A stretch of DNA of 64,000 bases from assembly GCF_000969835.1 (NCBI RefSeq), contig NZ_KQ033912.1, positions 1,742,675 through 1,806,674 on the forward strand, given 5' to 3'. The translations under genes and the position numbers were made by a program. The notes under the pieces were generated by a model. The model had not been told where the DNA came from and did not search any database. It saw only the letters and a program-made list of their open reading frames with translations. Source of the DNA: Parabacteroides goldsteinii DSM 19448 = WAL 12034. Its GTDB lineage: Bacteria; Bacteroidota; Bacteroidia; Bacteroidales; Tannerellaceae. Below are positions 57,401-64,000 of the stretch, one piece after another (positions within the stretch are counted from its first letter, which is position 1; each line of letters begins with the position of its first letter).

Positions 57401-57717
57401 GCGTACTGGTTTGCGAAGATAACTACTCGAATGCACATGGTTTCCCTTGGGTATACAAGACGTTGGGTATCGGTAAACTAATCGGTGCTCCCGTCCCGGG
57501 AACCATGACTGCCGTATGGTGGGAATCACAGATCGACCCGTCCATCGTATTCGGTATTCCACAGGTAGGCGTTCAGGATATGCAAGGTAATTACCTGGAA
57601 AACCATGAACTGCAGCCGGATATCGAAATCTACAACACACCGGAATCACAGTTGAAAGGCGAAGACCATCAACTGGAAGAAGCGGTAAAAGTAATGTTGC
57701 AGACAGTAAAGAAATAA
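54427..57717 (+). CDS. Tricorn-like protease with long charged linker
   Basis: A 1096-residue secreted protein (signal MKKLLILTSALLLTGSAFA). Propeller repeats cover about 25-300 and 310-530 (WSPDGKQIAFASDRNG, YSPDGKEVAFLEDRTT). Residues about 558-615 are a highly repetitive Lys/Asp/Glu linker built on KDKDKDK and KKDDKK units. A PDZ domain near 805-885 (CIIEKINEKPIKSGENY) and an S41 domain follow (LNGSHTGARYY, HNGGGWLHDDL, and the serine in NYSNAHGFPW). It likely trims peptides in the periplasm. It is a divergent paralogue of 50122-53364, on the far side of the aquaporin gene. Confidence 0.9.
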   Translation: MKKLLILTSALLLTGSAFAENDPLWMRYPAISPNGEMIAFTYKGDIYTVPTTGGKATQLTTHPAHDTRPVWSPDGKQIAFASDRNGNFDVFIMNKEGGAPTQLTVHSANEYPETFSDNDHVLYSASIQQDVKDSQFPSSLFAQIYQVGTQGGRPELFSSLAMENLAFSKDGKQVLYNDFKGYEDPWRKHHQSSITRDIWLCTLDNDRTFKKITSFRGEDRDPVWSPDGNAFYYLSEEKGSFNIFKNDLTGKSGKQITNHTTHPVRFLTSDKNGTLCYGYDGEIYTVKEGGQPAKVKVNIISDQIENNLIHRLMSSGANSIAVSPNGKEVAFIVRGDVYVTSVEYETTRQITDTPQQERNIDFSPDGRSLVYSAERGETWGIYQSSLVRKDDKYFTYAQEIKEEPLVVTDKTSFQPTYSPDGKEVAFLEDRTTLRVINLKSKQVRTVLDGKYNYSYADGDQTYQWSPDSKWFLVQYIAIGGWNNKDIALVKADGSGDITNLTESGYSDGDPKWVLDGKAMIWSSDRAGYRSHGSWGAQDDTYIMFFDAEAYDKFRLSKEELALVEDEEKDKDKDKDKDKKDDKKEDKKDSKAKKDDKKKDDKDKKDDADKPVEPLKFDLENRKDRVIRLTINSSNMGDAVLTPKGDKLYYCAAFESGYDLWERNFKENSTKILIKGVGGGRMFADKKGENLFLVSGGQLKKVEIKDSKTKGIPFKAEFSYRPPQEREYIFNHIWRQVEDKFYDPTIHGIDWEGYKTAYARYLPHINNNYDFQEMLSELLGELNGSHTGARYYSSSSAPATACLGAFYDNSYTGDGLKIAEIIAKGPLTLADTKIKPGCIIEKINEKPIKSGENYYPLLSGKAGKKVLLSVYNPATKERFEEQVKPISYGQQSNLLYKRWVENCRKKVDELSGGKIGYVHVKGMNSESFREVYSELLGRCRNKEAVIVDTRHNGGGWLHDDLATLLSGKEYQRFMPRGQYIGSDPFNKWLKPSCVLVCEDNYSNAHGFPWVYKTLGIGKLIGAPVPGTMTAVWWESQIDPSIVFGIPQVGVQDMQGNYLENHELQPDIEIYNTPESQLKGEDHQLEEAVKVMLQTVKK

Positions 57718-57734
57718 AAATCAGAACATAAAAA

Positions 57735-57772
57735 AGGAGGTTGCATCAAAGTTTTTATTGATACAACCTCCT
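57735..57772. terminator. Bidirectional terminator between convergent genes
   Basis: A 15-bp stem with one mismatch (57735-57749 and 57758-57772, AGGAGGTTG on the left arm) has a T-rich tract on the plus side and six T on the minus side. It serves the tricorn-like gene and the lysO-linked operon. Confidence 0.85.
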
Positions 57773-57833
57773 TCTTTTATACCCGTTTTATACCCGACAA
57801 ACAGGTCGCTATTACAGATAAACAGAATAACGA

Positions 57834-58430
57834 TTAATCCGGTATAGCCGTGCGAGAAGACCGAAAATCAAGTTTTTTGTATTTATCCTGCATTTCTTCG
57901 TCAGTTTCTTCCTTGTCGTTGGTGAAGAAGACAGGGGAGTTCTCGAAATGCCATGTTCCGACATAGTTCAATGTATTTTCGGCAACAGAAAATTTGAACA
58001 GGACTAATTCATCGGGACGTTGTTCTTTGCTTTTTATTTTCCGTTCGGTTTCCTGAATGGAATCTTCCCCCTTATAAATAGGCTCCATATAAGAACGGCC
58101 GCCATACCATTTGCTTTCGGTCCACCAATAATTCAGAATTGCATACGTCCCCGGTTCGATCAGGTAACAGAATTGATTTTCTTTCGAAGTCTTAAAGGTC
58201 GACTTCACCCGGAAGACAAGCACCTCGTTCGTTTCAATATTTATCAGCCGGATATCCTGAGGATAACCGCCACTTTTGAATTTCTTCAGTCGCTGAACAA
58301 ATTCACCGTAAAAAACAGCTTGTCCTACAGGGATAGGGCCATCCGCAGCCGGCTTTTCCAGTCTTCGTGCCGGTTGAGCGGTTACACCGAATGAGATTAT
58401 CAACAATAAAACGATCAGTAAGTGCTTCAT
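57834..58430 (-). CDS. Secreted protein of unknown function, downstream of lysO
   Basis: A 198-residue protein from the ATG at 58430, which opens a clean signal peptide (MKHLLIVLLLIISFGVTAQ). The reading frame is open further upstream to 58667, but that part lies inside the lysO gene and has no protein-like character, so it is excluded. The mature part has a conserved-looking middle (FCYLIEPGTYAILNYWW, then WYGGRSYMEP) and a charged C-terminus. I do not recognise the family. It starts 25 bp after the lysO C-terminal gene and is probably in the same operon. Confidence 0.75.
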   Translation of the reverse strand: MKHLLIVLLLIISFGVTAQPARRLEKPAADGPIPVGQAVFYGEFVQRLKKFKSGGYPQDIRLINIETNEVLVFRVKSTFKTSKENQFCYLIEPGTYAILNYWWTESKWYGGRSYMEPIYKGEDSIQETERKIKSKEQRPDELVLFKFSVAENTLNYVGTWHFENSPVFFTNDKEETDEEMQDKYKKLDFRSSRTAIPD

Positions 58431-58455
58431 AAAGGTTCCTACTCCATTTATTAAT

Positions 58456-59082
58456 TTACATCGAACAGAAAAAAGAAACAAAGAACGGTACCGTAAAATC
58501 GACCAAAATGCCGTGAAAGATAGAAACGAATACCAGATCCTTTCCTGAATAACGCGTAATAATCGGTAATGTTGTATCCATCGTCGTGGCACCGCCGGCA
58601 CAAATAGGAGCCAATCGCCCGAAATACTTGACAAACAACGGGGCGCCCAACAACGCCATAATCTCACGGATGATATTGGCGATCAATGCGATTGTTCCTA
58701 ACTCCGTCGCCATCTGTACACCCAGCGACGCCTCTTTCAACTCCGTAATCAGGATAGAAGACAATGAGTAATAGGCAAAACCACTTCCTACCGCCAGGCA
58801 ATCGAACACACTCCATTTGGTAATCAGTAAACTCACCAAAGCCGACGCCGTCAGCGTCCCGATAATAGTTGCCAACGGAACCAGCAACAGCTTGGGACGG
58901 ATACTGCACAATATATCTTTCAACTTCTTATCACTCCCGATACTCAACCCGACCTGAAACATCAGCAGGTAAAGTACATACATGGTGATATCGTTCTTAA
59001 CGACCACTTCCGGCAGATACCCGCTCCATCCGAGAATACAGCCCAAAGCGAAGAATCCGACTACAATCAGACTCCCTTTCAT
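58456..59082 (-). CDS. lysO: LysO-family exporter, C-terminal part
   Basis: A 208-residue membrane protein with about six helices, matching the C-terminal two thirds of the LysO (DUF340) lysine exporter: CLAVGSGFAYYSLSSILITEL near 93-113, GTIALIANIIREIMALLGAPL, and CAGGATTMDTTLPIITRYSG near 163-182. It overlaps the upstream 92-residue gene by four bases (ATGA), so the two are translationally coupled and should assemble into one transporter. In E. coli this is a single protein. Confidence 0.87.
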   Translation of the reverse strand: MKGSLIVVGFFALGCILGWSGYLPEVVVKNDITMYVLYLLMFQVGLSIGSDKKLKDILCSIRPKLLLVPLATIIGTLTASALVSLLITKWSVFDCLAVGSGFAYYSLSSILITELKEASLGVQMATELGTIALIANIIREIMALLGAPLFVKYFGRLAPICAGGATTMDTTLPIITRYSGKDLVFVSIFHGILVDFTVPFFVSFFCSM

Positions 59083-59357
59083 TCTCTCCTCCTTTCCTTA
59101 AAAAAGAAATGATAGACTCCCCAGGCGGCTAAAACACTTCCGGTCGTTCCGGCCAAGGCGATCAAGAAAGCCTGTCCGCCTAATGTTGTCAGGTTGTTTA
59201 CAATAGCATCGTTGGCCCCCACCGAAATACCCAGCAGAAACAACAATAGCAGGATCGTATAAGAAATAGGTTTGCCTATCTTTTGCAGCAGTTCGACTTT
59301 GCGCAACAGATATCCTACGGCGATACCTCCGAACATGATTCCGATTACCGTGAACAT
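59079..59357 (-). CDS. lysO: LysO-family exporter, N-terminal part
   Basis: A 92-residue membrane protein with three helices (MFTVIGIMFGGIAVGYLLR, then YTILLLLFLLGISVGAND), equivalent to the N-terminal part of LysO. It ends in the ATGA overlap that starts the C-terminal gene. Its promoter is well defined upstream, and the ATG at 59357 follows the -7 box by 17 bases. Confidence 0.85.
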   Translation of the reverse strand: MFTVIGIMFGGIAVGYLLRKVELLQKIGKPISYTILLLLFLLGISVGANDAIVNNLTTLGGQAFLIALAGTTGSVLAAWGVYHFFFKERRRE

Positions 59358-59374
59358 AGTTTGTTATTTTTCCG

Positions 59375-59406
59375 CAAAGGTAACAGAAAGAGCCTTGCAG
59401 AACAAA
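59375..59406 (-). promoter_or_regulatory. Promoter of the lysO operon
   Basis: On the minus strand TACCTTTG (59375-59382) is the -7 box and TTTG (59403-59406) the -33 box, 20 bp apart: the best promoter in the window. It is embedded in the hairpin (59391-59417) that follows the small membrane-protein gene at 59438. Confidence 0.8.
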
Positions 59407-59417
59407 TCCGCAAGGCT
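59391..59417 (-). terminator. Hairpin after the truncated-sigma operon
   Basis: AGCCTTGC (59391-59398) and GCAAGGCT (59410-59417) form an 8-bp perfect stem with an 11-nt loop, 20 bp after the stop at 59438. On the minus strand it is followed by CTTTCTG, a weak T-run. It overlaps the lysO -33 box. Confidence 0.5.
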
Positions 59418-59437
59418 TCATATTAAACACAGCAACA

Positions 59438-59758
59438 TTACAACATAAAAGAAGATGTCAGCAAGAGGATCGTCAAAAGAACCAGTATGACCAACCCCAA
59501 AGCCGAAAAAGAATAAAACAGACGGAGGCGGCGTAGCTTTTTCTCCCGGGTGATCTGCTGTAACACCTTCAAGTCAAACTCTTTCCCTAAAGGCGGCAAT
59601 GTCTCTGCTTCCGGTGTCAGAAACCATGCCTTATAAGGACGCAACTCAGGCGGTAATGCGTCTGACGAGAAAAAGTGGCGTAACTCCCGTTCTTCTTCAA
59701 TCGTGGTCGCACATTCCCAGTATTTGTCTAATAACGATGTAATACGGTTATAATCCAT
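59438..59758 (-). CDS. Small single-pass membrane protein, probable anti-sigma partner
   Basis: A 106-residue protein. Residues 1-80 are soluble and acidic (LLDKYWECATTIEEERELRHF), and residues about 83-104 are a hydrophobic helix (ALGLVILVLLTILLLTSSF). Its layout and its position 18 bases after a sigma gene fit the small anti-sigma-like proteins that accompany ECF sigma factors in Bacteroidetes, but no anti-sigma motif is certain. Confidence 0.65.
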   Translation of the reverse strand: MDYNRITSLLDKYWECATTIEEERELRHFFSSDALPPELRPYKAWFLTPEAETLPPLGKEFDLKVLQQITREKKLRRLRLFYSFSALGLVILVLLTILLLTSSFML

Positions 59759-59776
59759 ATTATTTCTATAAAAGAG

Positions 59777-60031
59777 TTATCTGACGGTAAAACTTTCTGT
59801 CCGCTTCCGCTGTAAATTAATAGTATCCAGCGCCATATTACGTGTCACCATCAGGCAATAAGATGGAATGTCCTCTATCACAATCCAGGCGGCACGCTCT
59901 CCCCAAACCTTCAACATCACGTCCTGAACGATCTGTTCGGAACGCTCTGCATTTCCGGTGATCCTGTAAGCAACCCGCAACAGGTTGTCTTTTAAAGGCA
60001 GTATCCTTGTTATGAACTCATCTGTTTTCAT
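59777..60031 (-). CDS. Truncated ECF sigma factor (region 2 only)
   Basis: An 84-residue protein. It covers sigma-70 region 2 (LLRVAYRITGNAERSEQIVQ, then DVMLKVWGE and the -10-contact part near TRNMALDTINL) and then stops at SFTVR. Region 4, needed to contact the -35 or -33 box, is absent, and only 18 bases separate the stop from the next gene, so it is not a simple frameshift with the rest still present. It may be a natural short regulator or a decayed sigma gene. Confidence 0.7.
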   Translation of the reverse strand: MKTDEFITRILPLKDNLLRVAYRITGNAERSEQIVQDVMLKVWGERAAWIVIEDIPSYCLMVTRNMALDTINLQRKRTESFTVR

Positions 60032-60131
60032 CTCTGTTATATTAGACGAGACAGCCTGGTAAAAGGTTGCAGTTTTTTGTGACTTTTTTATTCATAAAAG
60101 GAAAAAGACCTGTATATAGTTCTTTTTCATT

Positions 60132-60139
60132 ATATTTGT
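60132..60139 (+). promoter_or_regulatory. -7 box for the GH92 gene
   Basis: TATATTTG matches the Bacteroidetes -7 consensus on the plus strand, 57 bp before the GTG start at 60197. No TTTG -33 box lies at the expected distance. Confidence 0.5.
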
Positions 60140-60196
60140 AGCTGTGCTAATTAAATAGTTTTAGTCCGCTAATTTTAAACTAAATCAAAATAAACA

Positions 60197-62455
60197 GTGA
60201 AGAAAACGATCTTATTCTTTCAGGTAGTCTTAGTTTGCCTGCTGGTAGGATGCAAGCCGGCTCCCAACAGTGGGTTATTAAGTGATGAAATCAAGTATGT
60301 CGACCCGTTCATAGGAACCGGATTCCACGGTCATACTTTCCCCGGTGCCACCCGCCCGTTTGCGATGGTACAGGTCAGTCCGGATACGCATATCATGGGT
60401 TGGGATGCCAGCAGCGGTTACCATTATGACGACCGCGAAATCTATGGATTCAGTCATACGCACCTTTCCGGTACCGGTATCGGCGACCTGGGTGATGTGG
60501 CTCTATTGCCTTTCTCCGGAGGCGATTCGATCAAACCGGTCGGACTTTTCAATAAAGATACCGAAAAAGCGACTCCGGGTTATTACGCCGTACGTCTGGA
60601 TAACTTCGGTGTAAACGTGGAACTGACGAGTACCGACAAGGTCGGTTTTCATAAATATACTTACGATAATCCCAAAGACCGCCGCGTTATGCTCGACCTG
60701 GGACATATCCTGCAACCGAACTGGGGACACAAACTGGTAGACAACAGTTACCTGTTTGTTAACGACTCGACGGTAGAAGGTACAGTACGTACACAGGGAT
60801 GGGCACATTTCCATTCGGTTTCTTACCGGATCACATTCTCTGAGCCGATCGAAACCGTTTACCAATACATCGGAGGCAAATTACGCCAGGATTCTTTGTT
60901 CCTGCGCATCAATACGGAAGAAGACCTGAAATTCCATTATAAGTTCCCGGAAAAAGCAGAACCTCTGTACGTAAAGGTTGCCCTTTCCATGGTTGATACT
61001 GACGGAGCCGAAAAGAATCTGGAAGCAGAACTTCCGGGATGGGATTTCGAAGCAACCCGCATCAAATCGGCTGAAATATGGAACGATGCCCTGAACGCAA
61101 TCGAAATTCAGAGCGCTGACCCGACCGTAATGGTCAACTTCTATACGGCATTATATCATACGATGATCGCACCGTTCGCCTATCAGGACGTAGACGGTCG
61201 TTATCTGGGTATGGACAAAAAGGTGCATAAGGCGGAACCGGGATACGTTAATTATTCCGTATTCTCCCTGTGGGATACTTTCCGTGCCCTTCACCCGCTG
61301 ATGACGATCATCAATCCGGAACTGGCTGCCGACTGGGGTAAAGTGTTGGTACAAGGATATAAAGAAGGTGGTATTCTTCCCAAATGGCCGCTGGCTTCAA
61401 GCTATACCGGCTGTATGGTCGGCTACCCGGCTGTATCTGTCCTGGCTGACCTGGTTTCCAAAGACCTGGCAGACGGTGACCTGAAAACATGGGCGGAAGC
61501 CGGTGCCCGTTCTTCCGTATACCGTGAAGACCTGGCAGAGAAGTTCAAAGGGACACGCGAGTTGGATCTGATTACCCTCCATCCGTACTTCAAAGAGAAA
61601 TATGGCTTCGTTCCTGCCGACTCTGTTCCCGAATCCGTTTCATGGGGACTGGAAATGGCCTACGAAGACTGGTGTATCTCGCAAATCGCTGCCAAAGCAG
61701 GACTGGATTCATTGGCTCAGGCTTATGCTGCCAAAGGAGAATATTACAAACGTTATCTGGACCCGGAAACAAAAATGATGCGTCCGATCATGAGTGACGG
61801 TTCATTCCGTACACCGTTCAATCCGCGTTATTCAGCTCATATGAGAAGCGATTATACGGAAGGAAATGCTTTCCAGTGGAGTTTCTTTGCTCCGCACGAT
61901 ATGGACAACTTCATTGCTACCATCGGTGGCAAGAAAGAACTGGAAACACGTCTGGATACCTTGTTTACTACCTCTTCACAGGTTGACGGCGAACATGCAT
62001 CCGGCGACATCACCGGCCTGATCGGCCAGTATGCCCACGGAAACGAACCGAGCCACCACATGGCTTACCTGTATAACTGGACAGATTCCCCATGGAAAGG
62101 CCAGGAACGTCTGGATTATATCATGCGCGAGTTCTATACAAACAAGCCTGACGGTATCATCGGGAATGAAGACTGCGGACAGATGTCAGCATGGTACGTA
62201 ATGAGTGCCCTGGGATTCTATCAGGTTGCTCCCGGTATTCCGGTTTACACATTGGGCCGTCCGATGGTAGATCGCGCCTTAATTCACGTAAAAGGCGGCA
62301 TTTTCGAGATCGTGGTTAAAAACAACAGTCCGGAAAACAAATATATCCGGACGGTTACTTTGAATGGAAAGGAGCTCGAAACCCCGTTCTTCTCACATGC
62401 CGAGATGGCGAAAGGCGGTAAACTCGTATTTGAAATGACCAATACACATCCATAA
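60197..62455 (+). CDS. GH92 alpha-mannosidase lipoprotein
   Basis: A 752-residue protein of normal GH92 length, lipobox at Cys19 (LLVGC). Family signatures are the N-terminal [33 protein letters not shown] near 96-108, the [14 protein letters not shown] segment near 355-368, [13 protein letters not shown] near 614-626 and [17 protein letters not shown] near 654-670. GH92 enzymes are calcium-dependent exo-alpha-mannosidases, so it would trim mannose from glycans at the cell surface or in the periplasm. It starts with GTG (an ATG is not available in frame). A YbjQ-like gene follows after 10 bases. Confidence 0.95.
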   Translation: MKKTILFFQVVLVCLLVGCKPAPNSGLLSDEIKYVDPFIGTGFHGHTFPGATRPFAMVQVSPDTHIMGWDASSGYHYDDREIYGFSHTHLSGTGIGDLGDVALLPFSGGDSIKPVGLFNKDTEKATPGYYAVRLDNFGVNVELTSTDKVGFHKYTYDNPKDRRVMLDLGHILQPNWGHKLVDNSYLFVNDSTVEGTVRTQGWAHFHSVSYRITFSEPIETVYQYIGGKLRQDSLFLRINTEEDLKFHYKFPEKAEPLYVKVALSMVDTDGAEKNLEAELPGWDFEATRIKSAEIWNDALNAIEIQSADPTVMVNFYTALYHTMIAPFAYQDVDGRYLGMDKKVHKAEPGYVNYSVFSLWDTFRALHPLMTIINPELAADWGKVLVQGYKEGGILPKWPLASSYTGCMVGYPAVSVLADLVSKDLADGDLKTWAEAGARSSVYREDLAEKFKGTRELDLITLHPYFKEKYGFVPADSVPESVSWGLEMAYEDWCISQIAAKAGLDSLAQAYAAKGEYYKRYLDPETKMMRPIMSDGSFRTPFNPRYSAHMRSDYTEGNAFQWSFFAPHDMDNFIATIGGKKELETRLDTLFTTSSQVDGEHASGDITGLIGQYAHGNEPSHHMAYLYNWTDSPWKGQERLDYIMREFYTNKPDGIIGNEDCGQMSAWYVMSALGFYQVAPGIPVYTLGRPMVDRALIHVKGGIFEIVVKNNSPENKYIRTVTLNGKELETPFFSHAEMAKGGKLVFEMTNTHP

Positions 62456-62465
62456 AAAGAAAATC

Positions 62466-62786
62466 ATGTTACTGACAACAACAAACAACATCGAAGGGAA
62501 AAAGATTACCCAATATTACGGGATCGTTTCCGGTGAAACAATTATAGGAGCAAACGTATTCAAAGATTTCTTTGCCGGAATACGCGATATAGTAGGCGGA
62601 CGAGCCGGTTCATATGAAAGCGTATTGCGTGAAGCAAAAGAAACGGCTTTACAGGAAATGAGCCAGCAGGCTACACGAATGGGAGCCAATGCCGTTATTG
62701 CTGTCGATCTGGATTATGAAACTGTAGGAGGAAGCGGAAGCATGCTGATGGTTACAGCTGCCGGTACCGCAGTTCGATATGAATAA
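62466..62786 (+). CDS. YbjQ/UPF0145-family protein
   Basis: A 106-residue cytoplasmic protein with the family order: a beta strand start ([20 protein letters not shown]), the [19 protein letters not shown] segment and the [12 protein letters not shown] strand. The family forms pentamers of uncertain function, sometimes called heavy-metal-binding. Complete length. It follows GH92 by 10 bases and probably shares its transcript, although a functional link is not evident. Confidence 0.88.
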   Translation: MLLTTTNNIEGKKITQYYGIVSGETIIGANVFKDFFAGIRDIVGGRAGSYESVLREAKETALQEMSQQATRMGANAVIAVDLDYETVGGSGSMLMVTAAGTAVRYE

Positions 62787-62793
62787 AATTACG

Positions 62794-62818
62794 GATGGGG
62801 GGATAAAAGTCCCCCATC
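62794..62818. terminator. Terminator between YbjQ-like and alpha/beta hydrolase genes
   Basis: GATGGGGG (62794-62801) and CCCCCATC (62811-62818) form an 8-bp GC-rich stem with a 9-nt loop. It follows the YbjQ stop by 7 bases and has TGTTTCT on the plus side; the minus-strand gene ends just beyond it. Confidence 0.7.
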
Positions 62819-62823
62819 TGTTT

Positions 62824-63633
62824 CTATTCCCCTAAAATTCTTCTGACATGGTTCTTTAGTATATGAAAAGCCGGTGCCGCCATCGAGCCATGATCGTATC
62901 CATCCAATTCATAGATATAAGTCTCTTTATGCCCGGCCACCTTCATCATTCTCCAGAAATAAGCATTCTCTTCATAACGCCCCAACATTTCCATTTCGCG
63001 GTCGCCTGATACGATTATTAGAGGAGGAGCATCAGGACGGACATAATAAAGCGGAGCAAATTCATCGATACTGGGTTGCGTTTCCTTCATTCCCAGCGAT
63101 TCCCGATAGGCAAAATGGCTGATAGCATGTCCACTGAAAGGTATAAGGGCAGCAATTGAATCTGCATCTATACCGTAAACCTGCAGCCATTTCTTATCCA
63201 ACCCGATCATATTTGTCAGATAACCGCCCGCAGAATGTCCGGATACAAATATCCGCTGCCGGCTACCGCCATATTCTTCTATTGTTTTAAATGTCCAGGC
63301 CACTGCCGCAGCCGCGTCATCAATACAATCTTTAATCGAACATTTAGGCAATAAGCGGTAATTGACAGCAACGACAGCCAAACCACTATTCTTTAACTCT
63401 TCCGGAATAAACTTACTTCCACCGGATAAACCACCACCGTGGAACCAAACAACCGTCCCGAAGTCCTTCCCGTTTTCAGGATAATAGACGTCCAGCTTGC
63501 AACGTTCCAGACCATACGGGTCACCTGTAGTCCGGTAAGGGATATCTTTTACTACAGCATAATTAATACTCTCCTGTGCAGAAAGAATAGCAGAGATAAA
63601 AAAGAAAACAAATAAGATATAAGACTTGATCAT
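62824..63633 (-). CDS. Secreted alpha/beta hydrolase (carboxylesterase-like)
   Basis: A 269-residue protein from the ATG at 63633 (signal MIKSYILFVFFFISAILSAQ). The oxyanion motif WFHGGGLSGG lies near 69-78, the nucleophile is in VSGHSAGGYL near 138-147, and the acid and base fit the GDREME region and DGYDHGS near 250-256. This resembles bacterial HSL or feruloyl-esterase-like enzymes that remove acyl groups from glycans or small esters. A longer start at 63654 is ruled out by a promoter box across it. Confidence 0.87.
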   Translation of the reverse strand: MIKSYILFVFFFISAILSAQESINYAVVKDIPYRTTGDPYGLERCKLDVYYPENGKDFGTVVWFHGGGLSGGSKFIPEELKNSGLAVVAVNYRLLPKCSIKDCIDDAAAAVAWTFKTIEEYGGSRQRIFVSGHSAGGYLTNMIGLDKKWLQVYGIDADSIAALIPFSGHAISHFAYRESLGMKETQPSIDEFAPLYYVRPDAPPLIIVSGDREMEMLGRYEENAYFWRMMKVAGHKETYIYELDGYDHGSMAAPAFHILKNHVRRILGE

Positions 63634-63651
63634 AAAGCATTGATTTTGGGA

Positions 63652-63659
63652 CAAAGATA
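63652..63659 (-). promoter_or_regulatory. -7 box for the alpha/beta hydrolase gene
   Basis: TATCTTTG on the minus strand fits TAnnTTTG, 18 bp before the ATG at 63633, and excludes the upstream ATG at 63654. No -33 box is evident. Confidence 0.55.
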
Positions 63660-63670
63660 AATGATATTAT

Positions 63671-63710
63671 TATAAATAAAAAAGGAACCAACCTTACGAT
63701 TGATTCCTTT
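63671..63710 (-). terminator. Terminator of the rRNA operon
   Basis: On the minus strand AAAGGAATCAATC pairs with GGTTGGTTCCTTT through G-U pairs and is followed by a T-rich tract (TTTATTTATAA). It lies about 25 bp after the 5S gene. Confidence 0.75.
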
Positions 63711-63736
63711 CATTTGTTTGGAGTCTGTGACTCTAA

Positions 63737-63845
<109 letters not shown>

Positions 63846-63949
63846 AATACCTTTTAAGATGTTTGACCTGGACAACGCTACTTTATCAGTAACTTTCGCT
63901 TTGTCAGTATCTCTACTAACCCTGCTGATATATCAATCCTTCCTCTCGG

Positions 63950-64000
63950 AAATAGAAAGTCTCGGGCTATTAGTACTACTCGGCTTCGACATTACTGCCC
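63950..64000 (-). rRNA. rrl: 23S ribosomal RNA, 3' end (partial)
   Basis: On the minus strand the window edge reads GGGCAGTAATGTCGAAGCCG, then AGTACTAATAGCCCGAG. This is the conserved 3' end of bacterial 23S rRNA. Only about 50 bases are inside the window; the 3' end is estimated from the distance after ACTAAT in E. coli. Confidence 0.85.

Noticed and set aside
58431..58667. N-terminal extension of the unknown secreted protein
   Set aside because: The extra 79 residues fall inside the lysO gene, and a clean signal peptide begins at 58430.
63846..63949. tRNA gene between 5S and 23S
   Set aside because: No cloverleaf or TTC-loop sequence was found; it is ordinary rRNA spacer.

Overview
The window comes from the chromosome of a gut-type Bacteroidales bacterium, most likely a Parabacteroides or close relative. 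The evidence is four TonB-dependent glycan-uptake loci (SusC/SusD pairs with ECF sigma and FecR-type anti-sigma genes), many lipoprotein signals, and Bacteroidetes-type promoter -7 boxes (TAnnTTTG) in front of several genes. The genus is inferred from overall feel, not from a marker comparison. Almost everything from 239 to 54157 is on the minus strand, apart from a two-gene ion-transport unit at 14216-16841.

Layout. 1-238: the tail of a plus-strand gene and its terminator. 239-13877 (locus A, minus): fecR, susC, susD, then a detached ECF sigma gene, a 961-residue secreted protein of unknown function, and a large periplasmic protein joining a beta-propeller, two haem-c motifs and a formylglycine-enzyme-like domain. 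14216-16841 (plus): an NhaC antiporter overlapping a dicarboxylate/amino-acid symporter. 16988-17515: an exonuclease. 17705-25746 (locus B): sigma, fecR, susC, susD and a secreted metallophosphoesterase. 25892-36909 (locus C): sigma, fecR, susC, susD, a nucleoside hydrolase/BNR-propeller fusion, a second nucleoside hydrolase and an SGNH hydrolase. 37183-49947 (locus D): sigma, fecR, susC, susD, BNR propeller, GH20 hexosaminidase, nucleoside hydrolase and a Gfo/Idh (GH109-like) protein. 50122-63633: housekeeping and accessory genes, namely two tricorn-like proteases flanking an aquaporin, a split LysO exporter, a truncated sigma factor with a small membrane partner, a GH92 mannosidase with a YbjQ-like gene, and an alpha/beta hydrolase. 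63737-64000: 5S rRNA and the 3' end of 23S rRNA, both minus strand.

How it fits together. Each SusC carries an N-terminal STN signalling domain, so substrate binding at the outer membrane should be relayed to FecR and then to the cognate sigma factor, which would switch on its own locus. Loci C and D look like diverged duplicates: their SusC, SusD, nucleoside-hydrolase and BNR proteins are clearly paralogous, and functions that are separate in D are fused in C. The combination of nucleoside-hydrolase-like, hexosaminidase and sialidase-superfamily enzymes points to an unusual glycoconjugate or riboside substrate. The by-eye alignment argues against simple sialic-acid release.

Most interesting signals. 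(1) All four fecR-susC gaps hold a hairpin followed by a T-run oriented on the plus strand, opposite to every neighbouring gene. This fits DonS-like cis-antisense RNAs over the susC leader. (2) A nearly identical 38-40 bp element lies just upstream of the locus C sigma gene and again upstream of the locus D BNR gene. (3) A pair of long A/T palindromes sits between susD and the detached sigma gene of locus A. (4) The nucleoside-hydrolase/BNR fusion links two enzyme families that recur side by side. All calls are from reading the sequence alone; no database search was possible.
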